Source: Gemmatimonadota bacterium
Lineage (GTDB): Bacteria > Latescibacterota > UBA2968
NCBI GenBank assembly: GCA_002727195.1
Contig: PBWH01000014.1
Location: 160,397-224,396, forward strand
Length of the DNA: 64,000 bases
Direction: 5' to 3'
In this document: in pieces, positions 26,957-35,718 of the stretch
Layout of the letters: each line of letters begins with the position of its first letter
Numbering within the stretch: position 1 is the first letter of the stretch
Position numbers and translations under genes: made by a program
The notes under the pieces: generated by a model
Databases searched by the model: none
What the model was told of the DNA's origin: nothing
The model's input: only the letters and a program-made list of their open reading frames with translations

Positions 26957-27004
26957 GTCCCTGACTCGATCAGGGAGCGGAAGGGCTCGCCGTCAAAAGA
27001 CGGC
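26957..27004. repeat. Two small hairpins upstream of the GWxTD gene
   Basis: TCCCTGA/TCAGGGA with a 5-nt loop (26958-26976) and GCCGTC-AAAA-GACGGC (26989-27004). They lie between the terminator and the GWxTD start. They are too far from the start to sequester the ribosome site and look like palindromic repeat debris. Confidence 0.6.
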
Positions 27005-27115
27005 TCCCACGATGGGAACGGTGAACGAAGGTTCTCGCAGGTGGAACACACCACCGAAGTGAAGTCGCCGGTTACCTATTGCTCGGTGACCTGTCCCTGC
27101 CTTTCTTCTACTCGT

Positions 27116-29842
27116 ATGTGGAAAATTCTCCTCATCCTCGCTATGTCCTGGCTGTTTTCTGCCTCCGCACACGCGGAATCCGTCATTCTGTCCGATGGCT
27201 CCGTCCTGAAAGGACAGAGCCTCAAGGATACACCGGATTCGCTCGTCGCGGAGACCTCGTTCGGAACGATTCGGCTCGGGCGTCAGGACATTCTGTCGGT
27301 CCAGGCGGAATCAGCGAGCACGGCTGAACCATCCGCCACCAAGCCTGTCCCCCGACTCGAAGAAAGTTACGGCGTCGACGAGGACAGAGCAGCCACCCGG
27401 TTGATCGCACGTGTATGGGGTGAGGACACAGCGGCCGCCTTCCAGCAGATGGACCGTACCGCCAAGGCCACGTTCCTAGACATTGCGTGGGAGAAGGAAA
27501 GCCGTCTCCTCCACACCTATTACTACGGGTATCACCTGGGGCTTCGCCACTTCACCGTCTCTCCGGCGTTCTTCGAGCGAGACGGGATGATACCCCGCCG
27601 ATACGTCAGCGGCTTCCCGACCATCCACGATGTGACGGTTTGGAAGGCGAAGGAATACGCCCGCGAAATCCTGCGCATCAATCCTGACGATGCCGTCGCC
27701 ATGGGCGCGCTAGGCTATCTCTGCCTGGAGCTGGACGAGATCGATGAGGCCCGGAAGCTCTTCACTAAGGCCGTCCAGAAGAACCGCCGATTCGTAGAAG
27801 CCAGGAACGGGCGAGCGCTTGCCTACATGCGAATGCACCACCAGAAGGCGCGGGCGCTCAAGCTGTTCCGAGAAACCGTCGCGATGGACCGCACCTATGT
27901 GGGCGCCCTCTACGCGATGGGCATGTGTCACATCGCGATGATGGGTCACGACCGGGTCGGACTCGACGAGTATTTCGGTCGAATCGTGGAGGCGGATCCC
28001 AACCATCCGGACGCCTACTACAAGCTGGGCGCGTTCAACGAAGCGCTTCGACGGATGGACCGCGCCGCCGAAATGTATTCGCGACAACTGGCGGTCAATC
28101 CCTCACACCGCAAGGCCTCCGAGCGGCTCGCCCAGGTCAGCATGATGCTCAAGGGCGCCAGCGAGCAGGCGCTGACGCACGAGGAGTTGGAGCGGCTTTC
28201 GGGGCAGGACCCATCCACCTATCTGCCCCTGCTCGCGGAATCGTTTATCGACCGGGATGACTACGAGAGGGCCGGCGACTGCTTCAGCCGGTATATCGCT
28301 GCCCTGCCGGCGGAAGAGAGCGCCCATTACAGCGACCTCTCCCTGCTCGCCGACCCGAAGACGGTCGAAGAAATCGATACCGCCTACCCCCGTGAGGAGC
28401 GCCGACGGTTGATCCGGCAATTCTGGGTGCTGGCAGACCCGACGCCGACCACACCGCTCAATGAGCGAAAGGTCGAGCACCATCGGCGCGTCTACCACGC
28501 ACGCAAGACGTTTGCCGACGGGATCGACCGGCTGAGCCTGCTAGGCTGGGACAAACGGGGCGACGTCTACATCCGGTTCGGCGCGCCTGATCACCAGAGC
28601 TGGTCAGACTTCCTGGTCTTTGAGACCAAGCCGGCGGTGGCAAAGGTCAAGAAGCGGATCAACCACCTCGCGCACGATGCCCTGCTTGAGATCCTTCCCC
28701 CACGGCACCTGCACGGCGCATCCGTCACCATAGGTGGTGGTAGACAGGTATCCTCGGACGTACGGGGCATTCCCACCTTCCCGCTCCCTCGCAGGACCAC
28801 GATCATGAGCGACGGTGTGGAAACCGGCTACGAATGGGAGAGCTGGATCTACGGGAATGTCGGCGGCGGCATCGAAGTCACCTTTATCGACGAAATCGGC
28901 AAAGGGTTCTACGCGTTTGCCCAAACCCCACCTGGCTCCCCGAATCGCCTGCTCTGGCAATCGCTCGCGCCAGAAACCGTCGTCGGGAGGATCGTCAACA
29001 AACAGCCGTCCACTTATTCACACGACCACGGGGGCGACCCAATCGGCCTGTTCGCTGCCTTCGCCGCGTTCCGCGGCGACGACGGCAAATCTGACTTTGA
29101 GGTCTACTTAGGAGTACCGACATCGGATGCTTCCGGTGGTGGAGGAGAAGCGATCCTCGAGCGCGAGGTTACGGTATACGACCGAAACTGGAACGTCGTC
29201 CATCGGGAAGCGAAGACGCTGCGGGAAACCGTCGAGCCCGATCGGCAAGACGGTTTGGTCGTCGACCAGCTGAATGTTGCGCTGCGACCGGGAGAATACC
29301 TGGTCGCAGCTCAGGTCAGGCAGCCGAGTACGGGTGGCATACAGATCCACAAGTCGCCGGTCACGGTGACCGACTACACAGGCGCTCAGACAGTCGCCCT
29401 GAGCGATCTCGAGCTTGCAGGAAGGGTATCTCCCGCACAAGGGGCCAGCAAATTCCGAAAGGGATCGTGGGAGGTCGTACCGCTCCCCACCCAGAGCCTG
29501 TCGGCCGACACCCCAGTGAACCTGTATTTCGAGATCTACGGGCTGACCCGGGACGACTTCGGCAAGACCAACTACCAGGTCGACTATGAGGTCGAAACAC
29601 AGGCCGGAGGCTTGAGCATCGTCAGCACGCTTGGCCGGCTTATAGGACAAGGACCGGACGACCTGAAGAGCCGCGTTTCCTACGAGCATACGGGCGACAC
29701 CGGCGACGAAAAGATGAACGTCAGCCTGTCCCTCCCGGAGGCATCCGGCCCGGCCGCCCGCATCACCGTTCGGGTGACGGATCTTGGTGCCACGGGCCAT
29801 CCGTCCGCACACCGGTCGATGGAACTCACGATCGCGGAGTGA
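27116..29842 (+). CDS. GWxTD-domain secreted TPR protein
   Basis: About 908 residues from ATG 27116, which opens a signal peptide (MWKILLILAMSWLFSASAHA). A short SH3-like start (VILSDGSVLKGQSL) is followed by TPR helices at about residues 180-360. Then comes the GWxTD region: RRLIRQFWVLADPTPTTPLNE near 420 and SLLGWDKRGDVYIRFGAPD near 475, where the usual GWxTDRG reads GWDKRG. The C-terminal half contains beta-sandwich domains (PVNLYFEIYGLTRDDFGKTN near 800). GWxTD proteins are found in Acidobacteria, Gemmatimonadetes and FCB relatives. Their role is unproven and probably in the periplasm or at the surface. A decayed second copy follows at once. Confidence 0.85.
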   Translation: MWKILLILAMSWLFSASAHAESVILSDGSVLKGQSLKDTPDSLVAETSFGTIRLGRQDILSVQAESASTAEPSATKPVPRLEESYGVDEDRAATRLIARVWGEDTAAAFQQMDRTAKATFLDIAWEKESRLLHTYYYGYHLGLRHFTVSPAFFERDGMIPRRYVSGFPTIHDVTVWKAKEYAREILRINPDDAVAMGALGYLCLELDEIDEARKLFTKAVQKNRRFVEARNGRALAYMRMHHQKARALKLFRETVAMDRTYVGALYAMGMCHIAMMGHDRVGLDEYFGRIVEADPNHPDAYYKLGAFNEALRRMDRAAEMYSRQLAVNPSHRKASERLAQVSMMLKGASEQALTHEELERLSGQDPSTYLPLLAESFIDRDDYERAGDCFSRYIAALPAEESAHYSDLSLLADPKTVEEIDTAYPREERRRLIRQFWVLADPTPTTPLNERKVEHHRRVYHARKTFADGIDRLSLLGWDKRGDVYIRFGAPDHQSWSDFLVFETKPAVAKVKKRINHLAHDALLEILPPRHLHGASVTIGGGRQVSSDVRGIPTFPLPRRTTIMSDGVETGYEWESWIYGNVGGGIEVTFIDEIGKGFYAFAQTPPGSPNRLLWQSLAPETVVGRIVNKQPSTYSHDHGGDPIGLFAAFAAFRGDDGKSDFEVYLGVPTSDASGGGGEAILEREVTVYDRNWNVVHREAKTLRETVEPDRQDGLVVDQLNVALRPGEYLVAAQVRQPSTGGIQIHKSPVTVTDYTGAQTVALSDLELAGRVSPAQGASKFRKGSWEVVPLPTQSLSADTPVNLYFEIYGLTRDDFGKTNYQVDYEVETQAGGLSIVSTLGRLIGQGPDDLKSRVSYEHTGDTGDEKMNVSLSLPEASGPAARITVRVTDLGATGHPSAHRSMELTIAE

Positions 29843-29849
29843 GCGAGCT

Positions 29850-30523
29850 ATGCCATCTGCCGGCACAACAGGTCGCATCATCGCGACCCTAATCATCTTC
29901 AGCACGCTCTGCGCCCCATCTGCGGCCGAAGAACCCGTTCTCAGGCTGGACGAGACCTTCGGGATCCTGCACAGCGACGGGTGATCGCACGGATGATCGG
30001 CCGCGTAGCCGGTCCATCTGAGCGGAAGCGGATCGACGTGCCTCGTTTCAGCGATGACGAGTTCGCTTTGAGCGAAATCGAAGTAGCGTCTGTCGGAGGA
30101 CGGGCTCGGCGAGAACCGGTCTTTCCGGAAGGGAGATCTCGAGGCGATCCCCATGCCTTCCAGATCGTTCCGTCAGGAATCGTCCGTCTATCTATATTAT
30201 GATGTCTACAACCTGCTGCGCGGCGCAAACGGGCGGACCCGATACCGGGTCGACTATGAGGCACGCGGGGGGGCCCGGATGCCGCGCGTCGACTATTTGA
30301 GAGAATCGCGCGATTCCTCGGCAGAGACGAGGACAGGAAAATCACGCGGATCTCTTACGAACACGAAGGCTTCCAGGGTTCCGAGCCGCTCTGCGTCACC
30401 CTCGACCTGTCTGCCAAAAGCAACGGAGACGTCGAAGTCCACGTCACAGTTACAATTACAGTCCTCAAGGGGCTCCACGAACCTTCCGTATCCCGTCACC
30501 CGAAACTGAACATCGGAGACTAG
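29850..30523 (+). pseudogene. Decayed paralogue of the GWxTD protein
   Basis: A signal-peptide-like start (MPSAGTTGRIIATLIIFSTL) and EPVLRLDETFGILHSDG mimic the N-terminal part of the preceding protein, then stop at TGA 29982-29984. After about 170 bases without a coherent frame, the C-terminal domain reappears: SVYLYYDVYNLLRGANGRTRYRVDYEA parallels VNLYFEIYGLTRDDFGKTNYQVDYE of the intact gene. It is followed in another frame by DRKITRISYEHEG and a final VEVHVTVTITVLKG to TAG 30521. The middle, including TPR and GWxTD domains, is deleted. Confidence 0.75.
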
Positions 30524-31675
30524 ATGGTCCTTCGCTTCATCCTCGCGATACTCTTCACCACAACCACCACAGCAGTTGCCCAGAACCCGAACCTGATCGC
30601 CGGTATCGGGAAAGGCGGATTCTCCGGGGACGGTCTCCCGGCGGTCGTCGCCCAGCTCAAGGTCCCCTCCGACGTCTTTGTAACACCGGACGGATCGGTC
30701 TACATCGCCGACACGGGCAACGACCGGATCCGTCGCATTGATCCCGAGGGCAAGATCCAGACCATCGCCGGCAACGGTCAACGCATTTTCTCGAACGACG
30801 GCGGACTGGCAACCGAATCGGGACTCATGGCCCCTTCCGCCGTTGCCGTGGACGGCAGAGGCAACGTTTACTTTTCCGAATGGACAGGACACCGCGTTCG
30901 CAAGATCGGAACGGACGGACGGCTCACCACGCTGGCCGGAAACGGGGAGTCCGGATACGTGGGTGAGAACCTAACGGCTACGGAGACCTCGCTCTGGTCG
31001 CCATCCAAGATTTTCCTCGACGGAAAGGGCAATCTCTACATCGCCGAGTGGGGCGCCAACCGGATCCGGGTCGTCAACAGCGAGGCCCGGATCTCCACTG
31101 TCGCCGGGAACGGAGATAAGGGGTTCTCAGGAGACGGGGGGCCCGCGACAGACGCGAGCATGGATCGACCCAATGGCCTGTTCGTCACGACCGACGGAGA
31201 GATTTACCTGTCGGACCTCGGGAGCAACCGCGTACGGAAGGTCGACTCCGACGGGATCATCCAGACCGTGGCCGGGGATGGGGAGGCGAAGTTCCTCGGC
31301 GACGGGGGGCCGGCGACCGAAGCATCGCTCGATACACCAGCCGGACTGTTCATCGACAGGGCAGGCAGCCTCTACATCTGCGATGGCCGGAACAAGAAGG
31401 TGCGCAAGGTGGATGCAGAGGGTGTGATCCACACCTGGATCCACGGCCTGATAACTTCTAGCGTCGAAGGGAAACCGCGCCGCCAGCCATTGCGGAACCC
31501 GACTGGGGTCTTTATCGATCCCGTCGGTCACATCTACGTGTCCGACGGCACGATGAACACGATACTCCGAATCCCCGACGACGCGGCGGGCACGACTCTG
31601 AATGTCGTCCAACCCGGCACCGTTGGCTTCGCCATCGACACCGGATGGTGGGAAAGCTTTATCAACCTGTTCTGA
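30524..31675 (+). CDS. Secreted NHL-repeat beta-propeller protein 1
   Basis: A protein of 383 residues with a signal peptide (MVLRFILAILFTTTTTAVAQ) and about six NHL blades. Each contains a variant of VAGNGxxGFSGDGGPATxAxLxxPxGLFVDxxGxxYxxDxxNxRVRKVDxxGxI. Motifs such as IAGIGKGGFSGDGL, VAGNGDKGFSGDGGPATDA and YIADTGNDRIRRIDPEG are clear. Such propellers bind proteins, RNA or carbohydrates and here are exported. ATG 30524 follows the pseudogene TAG directly. The last residues overlap the start of a paralogue. Confidence 0.85.
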   Translation: MVLRFILAILFTTTTTAVAQNPNLIAGIGKGGFSGDGLPAVVAQLKVPSDVFVTPDGSVYIADTGNDRIRRIDPEGKIQTIAGNGQRIFSNDGGLATESGLMAPSAVAVDGRGNVYFSEWTGHRVRKIGTDGRLTTLAGNGESGYVGENLTATETSLWSPSKIFLDGKGNLYIAEWGANRIRVVNSEARISTVAGNGDKGFSGDGGPATDASMDRPNGLFVTTDGEIYLSDLGSNRVRKVDSDGIIQTVAGDGEAKFLGDGGPATEASLDTPAGLFIDRAGSLYICDGRNKKVRKVDAEGVIHTWIHGLITSSVEGKPRRQPLRNPTGVFIDPVGHIYVSDGTMNTILRIPDDAAGTTLNVVQPGTVGFAIDTGWWESFINLF

Positions 31676-32933
31676 CGGCGCTCCTGATGCTGCCAGGCAG
31701 CATCGGTGGCGTCATTGGCCAGACGGCTTCGACCATCGCGGGAACCGGTGATCCGGGATTCGCCGGTGACGGTGGACCGGCTGTCGAAGCGATGCTCTCC
31801 GTGCCTTCCGCCGTCTTCGTCGACGTCGACGGCAATATCACGATCGCCGACACCTCCAACGATCGCGTGCGACGGATCGTGCCAAACGGAACGATCGACA
31901 CCATTGCCGGCACAGGTGAACGCGCCTCCTCCGGGAATAACGTCCCCGCTACAGATGCTTCTGTCAATACCCCCACCACCCTGTTCGTCGACGGATCAGG
32001 AAACACATACACCGCCGAGTGGACGTGCCATCGTGTTCGCCGGATCACGCCAGCCGGCATCACCTCAACCGTCGGGGGTACTGGTCAACACGGGTTCGGG
32101 GGCGACGGCACCGCCGCAACAGAGATACCGACCTGGTCGCCATCGGCCATCTACCTAGGGAGCGACAGCGCACTCTACCTGGCCGAATGGGGGAATCACC
32201 GCATCCGGAAGGTCTGCGCCGACGGGATCGTAAAAAGCCTCGCAGGAACGGGATTGTCCAGATTCGATACGGACGAGAGTCTCGCCACCTCGGCCCGGAT
32301 CACCAACCCAAACGGTATCTTTGTCGACAGTGGCGGAACGGTCTACTCCTATGAGCTTGGGAACCACCTGCTCCACAGGATAACGCCGGACGGACGGCTA
32401 CAGACCGTCGCGGGGACAGTCAGGTCCGGGTTCAGTGGGGATGACGGCACCGCTACGCTCGCAGAGATCCACAACACCGGTGCGATCTTCATCGATGGAG
32501 CCGGAACGGTCTTCTTTATCGATGTGGGAAACGCCCACATCCGTAGCATCGATCAGGGCGGCACGATCAGAACCCTGATCGGTGGCGGCATAGCGAGTGA
32601 TCAATCGACCCCCACGGGACTTGCGCTGGAAGGCCCGACTTCGATCTTTGTAGACCAGAGCGGCGAGCAGTATGTGGCGAATGGGTCGGACAACGGCATC
32701 CGCCGTTTCTCGGGTATCGCCTCGCTCACGTTTTTTCTGGCCGCTCAACCCAATCGGCAGACTTCGACGGCGATGGTCGGATCTCGTTTCGGGATTTCCT
32801 CCTGTTCATCGATGCCTTTGGAAACAACGACCAGAATTCACAATTCGATGCCCGGTTCGATCTGCTCGAAGATGGCTCGATCGACTTCACAGATTTTCGA
32901 CGTTTTGCCAGGGGATTCAGGCTCGGACGATGA
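31645..32933 (+). CDS. Secreted NHL propeller protein 2 with EF-hand/dockerin-like tail, frameshifted
   Basis: A tandem paralogue of the preceding gene, starting at ATG 31645 inside its last codons, with a signal peptide (LTALLMLPGSIGGVIGQ) and about six NHL blades (IAGTGDPGFAGDGGPAVEA and similar). At 32731-32736 the frame crosses a run of six T. Adding one T would give the natural C-terminus in the other frame: ADFDGDGRISFRDFLLFIDA, FDARFDLLEDGSIDFTDFRRFARGF, ending TGA 32931-32933. That tail is a paired Ca-binding dockerin-like unit matching the end of the protein at 39.1-40.3 kb. Without the shift the frame runs to 33204 in meaningless sequence. Slippage, mutation or a sequencing error could explain it. 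Confidence 0.8.
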
Positions 32934-33151
32934 GAATCAACACAAACCTTCCGGCAGAGAACGCGCAAAGGCATCTCTCCAACGATGCTCGCAACCTAGA
33001 AGCCACCTTCAAGGCCGCGGCCAGCGGGTCCGGGGACATCGTAGAACTGTCCACGGGTCTGGCGAAGGACAAACTCCTCACCACGGCATCGACGCTCGTT
33101 CTGCGCAAAGCCAACGACCTTCAGGGTCGCCAGATCGACCTGGTCGTCTAG
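32930..33151 (+). CDS. Small protein with flagellin-N-terminus-like start
   Basis: A protein of 73 residues. ATG 32930 overlaps the natural stop of the NHL gene (ATGA), which itself supports the corrected frame there. MRINTNLPAENAQRHLSND resembles the first residues of flagellins (MRINTN-x-x-ALNAQRNL). The end TLVLRKANDLQGRQIDLVV resembles the C-terminal helix of the small putative motility protein family YjfB. No flagellar genes are in the window. It could be a secreted or assembly-mimicking miniprotein, a flagellin fragment or a YjfB relative. The family is an inference from two short matches. Confidence 0.55.
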   Translation: MRINTNLPAENAQRHLSNDARNLEATFKAAASGSGDIVELSTGLAKDKLLTTASTLVLRKANDLQGRQIDLVV

Positions 33152-33182
33152 CAGAGGGCGAAGGGCCCAGAGCAAGGACCAA

Positions 33183-34520
33183 GTGCAACCACTTCCATCC
33201 ATAGCCACACTGGCTGAACAGATTCGATCGGGAGATCTCAACCCGCGCGATCTGATCGAGACGTGTCTGGCCCGAATCGAGGAAACCGAACCGAAAATCC
33301 ACGCCTGGGTGGCACTCGATCCGGACCGCGTGCGTCAGGAAGCGGACATCCTGGCGAAGGAAGCATCCAATGGGTCCGCGCGAGGTCCCCTTCACGGTGT
33401 CCCGATCGGGGTCAAGGACATCGTCTTCACAAGGGACTATCCGACGAGAGGCGGATCGGAGTTCCTCGAGGATCACGTTCCGGACTACGATGCGACCGTC
33501 GTCGAGCGACTCAGGGATGCCGGGGCGATCATCCTCGGAAAGACCGTTACGACGGAATTCGCCGGTTTCGACCCGGCGGAAACACGCAATCCCTGGAACA
33601 CCGAGCATACCCCCGGAGGATCGAGCAGCGGCAGCGCGGCGGCCGTCGCAGCGGGAGCCGTACCAGCTGCACTCGGATCACAGACAGGCGGGTCGATCAG
33701 TCGGCCGGCCGCCTATTGTGGGATCGTCGGCTTCAAGCCCACGTATGGTCGCGCGAGTCTGCGCGGCGTACTCGAACTCGCGTTCAGTCTGGACCACATC
33801 GGTCTGCTGACCCGTAAGGTGGAGGACGCTGCAATTGTGGGTAGCGTCATCTCGGGATACGATCCAAAGGATCCCAACAGCGTCGATCACCCGGTCGACT
33901 TCACGATCCACCCCTGTGACCCCGCTCCACCCATCGGGCTTGTGCACGCCCTCTTCACGGAATGCACGGAGGACGAGACTCGGAACATCACGTTGTCCGC
34001 TGTCGGGTGCCTAGAATCAGGAGGCGCCACGACCACGGCAGTCCGTTTACCCAAGAGCTTCGCCAACGTTCACGCTATGCATCGGATCATCATGCACGCC
34101 GAGGGGTCGGCCTACCACGCGGACCGCTTCAGTCGAAAGCCGAACCTGTTCAGACCGAACATCCGTCGCCTGATCGAAGAGGGTCTGCTTCTCCCCGCCG
34201 CGGCCTATGTCGAGGCCAAGAAGCACCAGGCGATCTTCCGCCGCGATATCCTGAGTATGTTCCGAGACGTCGACATCATCGTCACACCTGCCACACCCGC
34301 ACCTGCCCCACACGGTCTCGAATCGACGGGAGACCCGCTCTTTAACTCTCCGTGGAGCCATTCGGGACTCCCCACCGTCGTCATCCCGGTCGGCCTGGAC
34401 GCCAACGGGATGCCCGTGTCGATCCAGCTCGTTGGCCGCCACTGGGACGAGTCCCGCCTGCTGTCCGCCGCCGCCTGGTGCGAATCCGTCATCGGTTTCG
34501 ACGCCCTACCCAACCTCTGA
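33183..34520 (+). CDS. Amidase-signature hydrolase (GatA-like)
   Basis: A protein of 445 residues starting at GTG 33183. The Ser-cisSer-Lys triad is visible: Lys78 in HGVPIGVKDIVF, cis-Ser147 in TPGGSSSGSAAAVAAG and Ser171 in GSQTGGSISRPA, with the 24-residue spacing of the family. It hydrolyses carboxamides. No gatB or gatC is nearby and the C-terminal half lacks GatA-specific features, so a free amidase is more likely than tRNA amidotransferase. It is followed 3 bases later by the TPR protein gene. Confidence 0.9.
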   Translation: MQPLPSIATLAEQIRSGDLNPRDLIETCLARIEETEPKIHAWVALDPDRVRQEADILAKEASNGSARGPLHGVPIGVKDIVFTRDYPTRGGSEFLEDHVPDYDATVVERLRDAGAIILGKTVTTEFAGFDPAETRNPWNTEHTPGGSSSGSAAAVAAGAVPAALGSQTGGSISRPAAYCGIVGFKPTYGRASLRGVLELAFSLDHIGLLTRKVEDAAIVGSVISGYDPKDPNSVDHPVDFTIHPCDPAPPIGLVHALFTECTEDETRNITLSAVGCLESGGATTTAVRLPKSFANVHAMHRIIMHAEGSAYHADRFSRKPNLFRPNIRRLIEEGLLLPAAAYVEAKKHQAIFRRDILSMFRDVDIIVTPATPAPAPHGLESTGDPLFNSPWSHSGLPTVVIPVGLDANGMPVSIQLVGRHWDESRLLSAAAWCESVIGFDALPNL

Positions 34521-34523
34521 TTC

Positions 34524-35717
34524 GTGCGCTTTCTCCTATTCTGCCTCTCTCTCTGGGTGACCCTGTCCGGCACGGCGTCGGGAGACCCGTGGGCATCCCC
34601 CGTTCTGCGTCTCATCGATCACAGCGTGAACGAGACCTTCGACGAGGCGCACACGATCGCAGACTCGCTCCTCGTTGCCCACCCCGACCGGCCCGAACCG
34701 CCCTTCTACAAGGCGACCGTCCTCTGGCGTCAGGGCCTGAACGTGCGAGACGGCAAGAAATACGACGACCAGATCCTCGCCTACCTCGCCTTGAGTATCG
34801 AGCGCACCGAAGAACAGGTGCGGCGGCACGGCGATACAGCGGAGATGTTCCTCTGGTTTGGGAATGCCTACGGGTTACGAACCGGGCTACGGATGCTTCG
34901 GAAGGAGGTCTTCCAGGGCGTCGTCGACGGCATCGAGGGACGGCAGTATCTCGATGAGGCAATCCTCATGGATCCTAACCTCGTCGACGCGAACTTCGGA
35001 ATCGGGCTCTCCGACTACATCCTGTCTCGAAACCCGACGATCCTACGCGCGGTGCAGCGGCTGTTCAGCCTCCCCTCTGGAGATCGACGCAGCGGGATCG
35101 AGCGTCTGGAAATCGCGATCGCCGAAGGACACTACAACCGGATCGACGCCCTCTCCGCCCGTGCCTACCTGGATCTGTATTACGAGATGGACGCCATCGC
35201 CGCCCGCCGCCGACTGGTCGACCTCCTGAATCGTTACCCGAACAGCCTCGACTACCGAATCCGCTACGCGGACACGATGCTACGGCTGCAGATGGAACAC
35301 GGCGAGGACCTCGCCCAGGCGATGATCGACTCGACCGCATCGATCCGGAGGATCGCTTACCAGCGTAAGTGGCAGCTGTTCCGATGGCGCGAACTCAAAC
35401 TCACGTTCATCCAGGGCGTCGGCCATTTTCTGCTGGGCAACCGGGCCAGAGCGCGAGCCCTGCTCACCGCGGTCGCCGCACACAGTCGGGACAACAATAA
35501 CTGGCTCGTCGGGCCTGCAGAGTTGATACTCGGCAAGCTCGCGGACCTGACCGCAGACCGGGCGACGGCAAAGGAACACTATCGACGATCCGAGCGCAGG
35601 GACGACGTCTGGGGGTCGCACGACGAAGCGAAGCGATTCCAGATTCAGGCCTATACAGGTCAGGAGCCAGCCGGTCGACCCGTGGACGACGAAATCCGGT
35701 ATCCGGGACGGCCCTAA
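34524..35717 (+). CDS. Secreted TPR-like helical-repeat protein
   Basis: A protein of 397 residues from GTG 34524 with a signal peptide (MRFLLFCLSLWVTLSGTASG). The body is alpha-helical. EAHTIADSLLVAHPDRPEPP FYKATVLW and QYLDEAILMDPNLVDANFGI are TPR-like, and the ending RRSERRDDVWGSHDEAKRF is typical of the last repeat. No specific family is recognised. It follows the amidase with a 3-base gap and precedes the ABC importer by 1 base, so it sits in a tight operon of four genes. It may be a periplasmic scaffold. Confidence 0.7.
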   Translation: MRFLLFCLSLWVTLSGTASGDPWASPVLRLIDHSVNETFDEAHTIADSLLVAHPDRPEPPFYKATVLWRQGLNVRDGKKYDDQILAYLALSIERTEEQVRRHGDTAEMFLWFGNAYGLRTGLRMLRKEVFQGVVDGIEGRQYLDEAILMDPNLVDANFGIGLSDYILSRNPTILRAVQRLFSLPSGDRRSGIERLEIAIAEGHYNRIDALSARAYLDLYYEMDAIAARRRLVDLLNRYPNSLDYRIRYADTMLRLQMEHGEDLAQAMIDSTASIRRIAYQRKWQLFRWRELKLTFIQGVGHFLLGNRARARALLTAVAAHSRDNNNWLVGPAELILGKLADLTADRATAKEHYRRSERRDDVWGSHDEAKRFQIQAYTGQEPAGRPVDDEIRYPGRP

Positions 35718-35718
35718 C

